Part shown: positions 9,277 through 15,251 of the stretch, one piece after another
Numbering within the stretch: position 1 is the stretch's first letter
Layout: each line of letters opens with the position of its first letter
Assembly (NCBI GenBank): GCA_903923925.1
Contig: CAIXZF010000031.1
Span: forward strand, 1 to 39,678
DNA length: 39,678 bases
DNA from: an uncultured Bacteroidales bacterium
GTDB lineage: Bacteria > Bacteroidota > Bacteroidia > Bacteroidales > CAIXZF01
Direction of reading: 5' to 3'
Notes under the pieces: model-generated
The model's input: the letters and a program-made list of their open reading frames with translations, nothing else
Told to the model about the DNA's origin: nothing
Databases searched by the model: none
Translations under genes and position numbers: made by a program

Positions 9277-10293
9277 ATGGATATCGAAAGGAAACTCATT
9301 AAACGCGCATCCCTCGGCAAGCTGGTAGAACAACTACGCGCTGAGGGCAAAGTGGTACTGGCGCCCAAAAAGAAAAAGAATGTGGTATTTTTCGAACCGA
9401 TCAATACGATCGACGAAATGAGCACCGACTATATAGCAACTACTCAGTCGCCAAAGGCAGCTGCCTTCCCAAAATCAGACCGGATTTTAAAGTTTGAGAA
9501 TGGGAAAGAAGGGATAAAGTTTGAGGGACAGCCAACTTCCGTTTATCCGGAAACAGTTGTGCTCGGTCTCAGACCCTGCGATGCTACAGGTTTTGATTCG
9601 CTGACCGCCATTTTCAATTGGGATTATAAAGATCAGTTGTACAACGACAGGTTGGCGAAGACTACCTTTATCGGTATTAGCTGTGCCAGCTGCGATGCAT
9701 ACTGTTTCTGTACTTCTGTAAAAGGTGGTCCGGGCAATACGCATGGAACTGATATACTGCTGACAGCTGTTGATGGAGGCGATTTTCTCGCTGAGATTGT
9801 ATCAGAGAAAGGCAAGAAGCTGGCAGTAAGCGGTCAGCAGTATTTTGAAGCTGATTCCGGTGCTGACAAAGAAAAATTCCTTGCGAATGTACCAGTGAAA
9901 TTCGACGTGGATACCCTGGTTCCAAAAGCCCAGAACAGTTTTGAAAGCCCTGTTTGGCTTGAGCAATCCTTGCGATGTATTGGCTGTGGTGCCTGCGCAT
10001 ATGTTTGTCCTACCTGTGCCTGCTTTGACATGCAAGATGAAACAACAGGTTCTAAGGGACAGCGTGTTCGTTGCTGGGACAGTTGTGGTTTCGGGCTTTT
10101 TACGCTTCACACTTCCGGGCATAATCCAAGAGAAGTACAAAGTGCCCGCTGGCGTCAGAGAGTACTGCATAAATTCAGCTACATGCCTGAACGCTTAAAC
10201 GTTGTTGGCTGTATAGGATGTGGCAGATGCAGCCGTGCTTGTCCTGTTGACATGAACCTGAGTGAACATCTTGTAAATTTAGCGGAGGCTTAA
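9277..10293 (+). CDS. flxB: FlxB-like 4Fe-4S protein (sulfhydrogenase beta / AsrA family)
   Basis: The 338-residue protein belongs to the family that includes the sulfhydrogenase beta subunit and anaerobic sulfite reductase subunit A. Visible hallmarks are LGLRPCDATG around residues 96-105, the CASCDAYCFC segment around 136-145, and two classical [4Fe-4S] motifs, C234-x2-C237-x2-C240-x3-C244P and C312-x2-C315-x2-C318-x3-C322P. It relays electrons between the FAD/NAD(P) subunit encoded just downstream and the other iron-sulfur subunits. The gene is 3 bp from both neighbours, so all four Flx genes are tightly coupled. There is no NiFe-hydrogenase large or small subunit in the window, so a hydrogenase role is not supported. 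Confidence 0.85.
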   Translation: MDIERKLIKRASLGKLVEQLRAEGKVVLAPKKKKNVVFFEPINTIDEMSTDYIATTQSPKAAAFPKSDRILKFENGKEGIKFEGQPTSVYPETVVLGLRPCDATGFDSLTAIFNWDYKDQLYNDRLAKTTFIGISCASCDAYCFCTSVKGGPGNTHGTDILLTAVDGGDFLAEIVSEKGKKLAVSGQQYFEADSGADKEKFLANVPVKFDVDTLVPKAQNSFESPVWLEQSLRCIGCGACAYVCPTCACFDMQDETTGSKGQRVRCWDSCGFGLFTLHTSGHNPREVQSARWRQRVLHKFSYMPERLNVVGCIGCGRCSRACPVDMNLSEHLVNLAEA

Positions 10294-10296
10294 ACT

Positions 10297-11136
10297 ATGT
10301 ATAAGGAAAATATTTATCTGCCCTATTTGATGAACATTGAAAGGGTTACCGAGGAAGCTCCTTTTGTAAAGACCTTCAGGCTGAAATTTGCCAACGAAGA
10401 AGAAGGCAAACAGTTTACCTATAAAACCGGACAATTCGGCGAATGGTCGGTATTTGGTGAAGGTGAATCCACATTTTGCATAGCCTCCGCCCCTACCCGC
10501 GAAGGCTATATCGAATGCACTTTCCGTCAGGCCGGACGCGTAACATCCGCTCTTGCCAGCTTAGGCGAGGGCGACCAGATTGGGTTCCGTGGTCCTTACG
10601 GCAATGTATTTCCGATTGAAGAATGGTATGGAAAAAGTCTGCTGTTCATTGCAGGAGGCATTGCACTTCCGCCAATGCGTTCCGTAATCTGGAATTGTCT
10701 TGATCTCCGGGATAAATTTAAAGATATTACCATTTTATATGGTGCCCGTGCTGTGAAAGACCTGGTGTACAAACAGGAGCTTGAAGCATGGAAAAATATG
10801 CCGGATGTAAACCTTCACCTCACCGTTGACCCTGGAGGAGAAACCCCTGAATGGAAGGGAGAAGTAGGCTTTGTACCAACAATCCTCGACAAAGTTGCAC
10901 CTGCAAGCAAAGATTGTATTGCAATTGTTTGTGGTCCGCCAATCATGATCAAATTTACCTTCCCTGTGCTCGAAAAGCTTGGATTTGCAGACAATATGGT
11001 CTACACAACTCTTGAAAACCGTATGAAATGCGGCATTGGCAAATGCGGCCGATGCAATACAGGCAGCGTTTATATTTGCAAAGACGGTCCTGTTTTCACA
11101 AGGGAACAGCTGAAAGGGATTCCTGCGGAATATTAA
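10297..11136 (+). CDS. flxA: FlxA-like FAD/NAD(P)-binding reductase
   Basis: This 279-residue flavoprotein belongs to the ferredoxin-NADP reductase-like group with a C-terminal [2Fe-2S] cluster (PyrK/sulfhydrogenase gamma type). It has the FAD-binding barrel in the first ~100 residues with a degenerate FCIASAP flavin motif, a nucleotide-binding segment beginning FIAGGIALPPMRS around residue 117, and VCGPPIMIKF around 211. The C-terminal cluster cysteines are C245, C250, C253 and C261. It would be the NAD(P)H-oxidising subunit of the Flx module. It is the last gene of the nuoH-flxA unit and is followed 10 bp later by an intrinsic terminator. Confidence 0.87.
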   Translation: MYKENIYLPYLMNIERVTEEAPFVKTFRLKFANEEEGKQFTYKTGQFGEWSVFGEGESTFCIASAPTREGYIECTFRQAGRVTSALASLGEGDQIGFRGPYGNVFPIEEWYGKSLLFIAGGIALPPMRSVIWNCLDLRDKFKDITILYGARAVKDLVYKQELEAWKNMPDVNLHLTVDPGGETPEWKGEVGFVPTILDKVAPASKDCIAIVCGPPIMIKFTFPVLEKLGFADNMVYTTLENRMKCGIGKCGRCNTGSVYICKDGPVFTREQLKGIPAEY

Positions 11137-11146
11137 AATATCGAAA

Positions 11147-11178
11147 AAAGGCTGTCAATAAAAATGACAGCCTTTTTT
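11147..11178 (+). terminator. Intrinsic terminator after flxA
   Basis: A perfect 11-bp stem (AAAGGCTGTCA, 11147-11157, with its complement at 11165-11175) encloses a 7-base loop ATAAAAA and runs into a T tract. It starts 10 bp after the flxA stop. Because the stem ends in A:T pairs, it could also work on the opposite strand. It is the first convincing terminator after nuoH. Confidence 0.92.
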
Positions 11179-11222
11179 ATTTATCACTATAACAATTTAA
11201 TTATCAATTATTTAAATATTTT

Positions 11223-11260
11223 ACTCAATACGTTGAGTTATTTTACTCAAGGTTTTGAGT
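11223..11260. promoter_or_regulatory. Twin palindromic operator candidate upstream of the HicB-like gene
   Basis: Two copies of the palindrome ACTCAA-n4-TTGAGT lie at 11223-11238 and 11245-11260. The 6-bp arms are identical and perfect in both copies, while the 4-base spacers differ (TACG and GGTT). The start-to-start distance is 22 bp, about two turns of DNA, which would put two bound dimers on the same face. They sit 30-67 bp upstream of the start at 11290 and overlap the region where its promoter must be. This suggests autoregulation. Confidence 0.6.
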
Positions 11261-11289
11261 ATTTTGTGTTTTTGTAAAAAAAGCTGAGT

Positions 11290-11499
11290 ATGAACGAAAT
11301 CATTTTTCTTGTTGAGGAATCAGATGAAGGCGGTTATATTGCTAAAGCCCTGGCAGAGAGCATTGTTACACAAGCTGAAACAAAAGAAGAACTAAGAGAA
11401 CAAGTAAAAAGTGCCGTTCAGTGTCCTTTTGAGGAAGAGAATTGTCCAGACATTGTTCATCTTCATTTTGTCAAAGGCGAAACTTTTGCAATACGATGA
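11290..11499 (+). CDS. HicB-like antitoxin family small protein
   Basis: The 69-residue protein resembles the short HicB-like family (IFLVEESDEGGYIAKALAES, followed by an ETKEELREQVKSAV helix and a C-terminal strand) that often sits beside a HicA/YcfA-type mRNA interferase. It consists only of the HicB partial-RNase-H-like fold and has no added ribbon-helix-helix or helix-turn-helix domain. No intact HicA follows. Directly after it there is only a 30-codon reading frame whose ATG overlaps this stop (ATGA). It is separated from the nuo-flx unit by a terminator and has its own upstream palindromes. Confidence 0.65.
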   Translation: MNEIIFLVEESDEGGYIAKALAESIVTQAETKEELREQVKSAVQCPFEEENCPDIVHLHFVKGETFAIR

Positions 11500-11709
11500 A
11501 AGTCCAACAAATCCCAGAGAGATGCATCATGGATTTCATTATACTAAAGGTTCTCCCGATAGATTTGAACGAAGAAATGGCGAAATAAATCAATGTGCAA
11601 ATCTACCAGCAAAGTAATTTACCAGATTTACATATCAAGGAATTATTTCCATCACAAAAAGGCAATTTCATGCCAACATCAATAAAATGGCTGACATTTA
11701 TCAATTTTG
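11500..11709 (+). other. Intergenic stretch, possibly a decayed hicA toxin gene
   Basis: About 315 bp separate the HicB-like gene from the cytochrome gene, and no intact gene is visible. A 30-codon ORF starts at 11496 and ends at 11588. In another frame, the translation around 11535-11615 contains GSPDRFERRNGE followed by PAK. This faintly recalls the GSH-x-R...NGE...IPAHK core of HicA toxins, so a degenerated toxin gene is possible. The rest of the stretch is AT-rich and holds the promoter candidate listed separately. Confidence 0.3.
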
Positions 11710-11740
11710 TTGGTTCAAAATAGGAAACAGACTAATTTTG
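11710..11740 (+). promoter_or_regulatory. Bacteroidota-type promoter for the heptaheme cytochrome gene
   Basis: TTG at 11710-11712, a 20-bp spacer and TAATTTTG at 11733-11740 match the primary-sigma consensus of Bacteroidota (-33 TTTG/TTG and -7 TAnnTTTG). It predicts a 5' leader of about 65-70 bases before the ATG at 11816. It is the best promoter match I noticed in the window. Confidence 0.55.
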
Positions 11741-11815
11741 ATTTTTATCACATCTAAGAATCTATACTCACTGCATTTTTGTTAAAAATCATTATAACCC
11801 AAAAATATTTACACT

Positions 11816-13315
11816 ATGAAATTCCCAAAATCGTTTTACAACTGGATGAGTATTTCAGGCTTTATCATTGCCCTGAACAGTCTGGTGCTGATCTTAATTC
11901 TCTTTATCCTCTCTCTTACATCCATGACGGGGAATACCTACCTTGGGGTGTTCATTTACATGGTACTTCCTGCCTTCCTGATTATTGGATTGTTAGCGAT
12001 CCCTGTCGGTATGCTTTGGGTAAAGAAAAGAAGGTACGAAATTGAAGGAACTGACCGCTGGCCACGACTGGATTTAAACAATAAAGATCACCGCAGTACT
12101 TTCATTAAAGTAGCAGTTATTACTTTTTTCTTCCTCATTGCTTCTGCAATGGGAAGTTATCAGGCCTTTACCTACACCGAATCCGTTGAGTTCTGCGGTA
12201 AACTCTGCCACAAAGTAATGGCTCCGGAGCACACTACCTACATGAATTCGCCACACGCCAAGGTTGCCTGTGTTGAATGCCATGTTGGTGAAGGTGCCGA
12301 TTGGTATGTAAAGTCGAAAATGTCGGGTCTTTATCAGGTTTACAGTGTACTTTTCAACAAATATTCACGTCCGATTGCAACTCCGCTTGAGAATTTACGT
12401 CCGGCAAGAGAAACCTGCGAGCGCTGCCACTGGCCAGAGAAATTTTATGCAACAAAATTACGTAACGAACGCAGATATCTCGCTGATACAAACAATACTG
12501 AGTGGAATATGTCGATGATGATGAAAATTGGTCCTTCATACAGCGCAATGGGCCTTAAAGAAGGCATTCACTGGCATATCAATAAAGATTTCAAGATCGA
12601 TTACATTGCAACTTCCCGCGACAGAGAGTCTATTCCATGGGTAAGACTTACAAATCTTAAAACCGGTGAAGTAAAGATATTTGAAGATGAGGAAGCTCCA
12701 CTTGATGCAAAGGCAAAAGATACGCTCGCAATACGTTCAATGGACTGCATGGATTGTCATAACCGTCCTTCACATCTTTACAAATCACCGCAAGTTTACG
12801 TTGACAATGCAATTGTATCCGGACAGATTCCTAAAGACATCCCTTTCTTTAAATATGCTGTAATGCAGGCACTCAAACTGCCATTCAAGACTACTCCTCA
12901 GGCAATGAGCTTCATTCACGATACGATCATCACCATTTACAAAGCTGATTATCCTGATGTTTACACTAAGGAATCCTCCAGAATTGAAAAGGCCATAAAG
13001 GTAATTCAAACAGAATATGCGAAGAATGCTTTCCCTGAAATGGGCGTTGAGTCGAGCAAATATCTCAACCACATCGGCCACCTTGAATCAATGGGATGTT
13101 TCCGCTGCCATTCCGATAAGCATAAAACTACCAAAGGCGAAGTTATCAAGAAAGATTGTAATCTCTGCCATACGTTCATTGCTCAGGGTCCAACAGGAAA
13201 GATGGACTACACCTCTGTTAACCAGAGTCTTGAATTCGTGCATCCTGTCAAACTAAGAAATGATGCATGGAAAACCGGCTTCTGCAGCGAATGTCATAAA
13301 AACCTGTTTGAATAA
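11816..13315 (+). CDS. Membrane-anchored heptaheme NapC/NirT-type cytochrome c
   Basis: This 499-residue protein has three hydrophobic helices near the N-terminus (about residues 12-36, 43-68 and 96-116) followed by a periplasmic multiheme domain. Seven heme-attachment sites are visible: C127-x3-C131-H132 (the unusual CX3CH form), then CXXCH at 152, 201, 311, 428, 448 and 490. The MNSPHAKVACVECHVGEG segment is typical of the NapC/NrfH quinol-dehydrogenase family. Most NapC proteins have one anchor helix and four or five hemes, so this is an enlarged variant. It probably takes electrons from menaquinol to a periplasmic acceptor, or returns them. No terminal reductase gene is adjacent. Confidence 0.85.
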   Translation: MKFPKSFYNWMSISGFIIALNSLVLILILFILSLTSMTGNTYLGVFIYMVLPAFLIIGLLAIPVGMLWVKKRRYEIEGTDRWPRLDLNNKDHRSTFIKVAVITFFFLIASAMGSYQAFTYTESVEFCGKLCHKVMAPEHTTYMNSPHAKVACVECHVGEGADWYVKSKMSGLYQVYSVLFNKYSRPIATPLENLRPARETCERCHWPEKFYATKLRNERRYLADTNNTEWNMSMMMKIGPSYSAMGLKEGIHWHINKDFKIDYIATSRDRESIPWVRLTNLKTGEVKIFEDEEAPLDAKAKDTLAIRSMDCMDCHNRPSHLYKSPQVYVDNAIVSGQIPKDIPFFKYAVMQALKLPFKTTPQAMSFIHDTIITIYKADYPDVYTKESSRIEKAIKVIQTEYAKNAFPEMGVESSKYLNHIGHLESMGCFRCHSDKHKTTKGEVIKKDCNLCHTFIAQGPTGKMDYTSVNQSLEFVHPVKLRNDAWKTGFCSECHKNLFE

Positions 13316-13332
13316 GGTATATATATTGTCCT

Positions 13333-13348
13333 CAGTGCTTTAGCACTG
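13333..13348. terminator. Short hairpin after the cytochrome gene
   Basis: A perfect 6-bp inverted repeat, CAGTGC-TTTA-GCACTG, lies 18 bp after the cytochrome stop. It has no T tract behind it, so terminator function is weakly supported; it may be a processing or pausing hairpin. It is in the 75-bp gap before the SDR gene. Confidence 0.35.
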
Positions 13349-13390
13349 CTAACAAAAGGTGCATTTACTTGTTATACAATAAATTGGTCG

Positions 13391-14875
13391 ATGAAAGTTC
13401 TTCTGACCGGATGTACCGGATATATTGGTAAACGATTGATGTTTCTGCTTGCTGAAAGAGGCGACGACCTGACCTGTTTTGTCCGGAATCCCGACAGGCT
13501 GGTTTATCCAAAACGGGCATTGAACGGAATCATCAGCTTTAAGGTTGATCTGCTTAAGAAAGTACCCGATTCGCTACAGACTCTTAACATTGATGTAGCC
13601 TTCTATCTTGTTCATTCGATGACTTCTTCCATTGGTAGTTTTGATGAAGAAGAAGCAGAGAGTGCCAGAAATTTTGCGAATTTCATTAGAGGAACCAATT
13701 GTAAACAGATTATTTATCTGAGTGGAATTTCCAATTCAGATAAATTAAGTAAACACCTTTCGTCCAGAAAAAATGTTGAAAGTATTCTCGAGTCCTCAGG
13801 CGTTCCTGTGACAGTATTGAGAGCAGGAATTATTGTTGGGTCAGGTAGTGCTTCTTTCGAGATTATCCGTGATCTGATGGAAAAAATGCCCATCATGGTA
13901 ACTCCTTTATGGGTTAAGACCTTGTGCCAGCCAGTTGCCATACGCGATGTAATGAAGTACTTTACAGGCTGCATGCTGAACGAGAAAACCTACAGGCAGG
14001 TTTTTGATATTGGTGGTCCGGAAATCCTGTCGTACAAAGAGATGCTTCTTCAATATGCCGGCATCCGCGGATTGAAACGGAGGATCTGGACTGTAAACTT
14101 TATCAGCCCGAGAATATCTTCGTATTGGCTTTATTTCGTTACATCTACCTCCTATTACCTGGCAGTAAACCTTGTTAACAGCATGAAAATTGAGGTTGTT
14201 TGCAAGGACAACCGCCTTCAGGAGATGCTCGGGATACAAACCGTTGCCTATAAAGATGCTGTAAAGCAGGCACTTGAACGTATTAATCTGGGTACAGTTG
14301 AATCCCGCTGGACAGATGCCCTCACTCTGAAGAAAAACAACCAGCAATTATTCGATTACATGGATGTTCCAACTTATGGTACCATGGGAGATAAACGAAT
14401 TTTCAAAATAGAAAAGAATCCGGAAGAAGTATTAAACCGGGTTTTTTCTATTGGAGGAAATGTTGGTTGGTATTACATGGACTGGACCTGGCAGATCAGA
14501 GGAAAAATAGACAGATTAGTTGGTGGTGTAGGTTTGCGCAGGGGCAGAAGGAGTCCTACAGAGTTAAATCCCGGTGATGCACTGGATTTCTGGCGGGTGT
14601 TAGTTGCCGACAGGCGACAGATGCGACTGTTGCTATTTGCGGAAATGAAAGTTCCCGGAGAAGCCTGGCTCGAACTGAAGATTATTAAAAAAGAAGACGG
14701 ATATTACCTGCATCAGCAAGCCACTTTTATGCCGATGGGACTGAGTGGCAGGCTATATTGGTACCTGCTTCTCCCAATTCATATTTTTATTTTTAAAGGA
14801 ATGGGTAAAAATATTATTCATAAGAAATTGAAAAATCAACCTCAATTTTTAACCAAAAATCCAGCCAATGGTTAA
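13391..14875 (+). CDS. SDR-family NAD(P)-binding protein with C-terminal DUF2867 domain
   Basis: The 494-residue protein begins with a Rossmann nucleotide-binding motif, LLTGCTGYIGKRL (residues 4-16), of the atypical SDR type. A YLSGIS strand and an FLVHS-like segment (FYLVHSM) follow, as in YbjT-like proteins. The C-terminal ~150 residues (YMDWTWQIRGKIDRLVGGVG, then DFWRVL and LLFAEMKVPGEAWLEL) match the DUF2867 domain, which usually trails such SDR domains. The substrate is unknown. It stands alone after the cytochrome gene and overlaps the following membrane-protein gene by 8 bp, so the two are probably co-translated. Confidence 0.85.
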   Translation: MKVLLTGCTGYIGKRLMFLLAERGDDLTCFVRNPDRLVYPKRALNGIISFKVDLLKKVPDSLQTLNIDVAFYLVHSMTSSIGSFDEEEAESARNFANFIRGTNCKQIIYLSGISNSDKLSKHLSSRKNVESILESSGVPVTVLRAGIIVGSGSASFEIIRDLMEKMPIMVTPLWVKTLCQPVAIRDVMKYFTGCMLNEKTYRQVFDIGGPEILSYKEMLLQYAGIRGLKRRIWTVNFISPRISSYWLYFVTSTSYYLAVNLVNSMKIEVVCKDNRLQEMLGIQTVAYKDAVKQALERINLGTVESRWTDALTLKKNNQQLFDYMDVPTYGTMGDKRIFKIEKNPEEVLNRVFSIGGNVGWYYMDWTWQIRGKIDRLVGGVGLRRGRRSPTELNPGDALDFWRVLVADRRQMRLLLFAEMKVPGEAWLELKIIKKEDGYYLHQQATFMPMGLSGRLYWYLLLPIHIFIFKGMGKNIIHKKLKNQPQFLTKNPANG

Positions 14876-15251
14876 ATTTATACCTGAAATGATACTGAAA
14901 ATAGACAATATGTGGTTTTTTCTATCCACATCTATTTTCCTTATCCTGATTATCGGATCCCTTTTTAATTTTTTCTCCATATTTCTGAAATTCCTGAATG
15001 CCAAGGGTTGTTTTGCAGTTGTACTGCTGTTTTTTATCGGCCTGCCTTCAGTTCTTGTTCTTCTTTTGCTTGGCGGCTATAAATACACCAGCATAATCCT
15101 GCTAATTCTATCTGTTCTGGGAGCATTTACAGGCTATGTAGCCAGAGATACTGAAGGTAATGTAGGGACTTTTGGCTACTTTCTTATGATATTGTCTATC
15201 ATTACACTGATAATCACGCTTTTAACAAGTAGGATGTTTGGCTTATTCTGA
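14868..15251 (+). CDS. Small integral membrane protein of unknown function
   Basis: The 127-residue protein has about four hydrophobic helices (roughly residues 17-40, 47-68, 70-90 and 103-122) and no recognisable motif. The ATG at 14868 overlaps the SDR gene by 8 bp, which supports it as coding; a later in-frame ATG at the MWFFLS segment is an alternative start. Its stop codon directly abuts the stop codon of the convergent gene on the minus strand, with no base between them. No function can be assigned. Confidence 0.65.
   Translation: MVKFIPEMILKIDNMWFFLSTSIFLILIIGSLFNFFSIFLKFLNAKGCFAVVLLFFIGLPSVLVLLLLGGYKYTSIILLILSVLGAFTGYVARDTEGNVGTFGYFLMILSIITLIITLLTSRMFGLF

Noticed and set aside
9677-10170. 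Several overlapping antisense and alternate-frame open frames over the FlxB-like gene
   Set aside because: They lie wholly inside a well-supported gene with intact Fe-S motifs, and their translations show no domain features.
8025-11136. A NiFe sulfhydrogenase or F420-nonreducing hydrogenase
   Set aside because: Only the electron-transfer subunits are present; no NiFe large or small subunit is encoded in the window.
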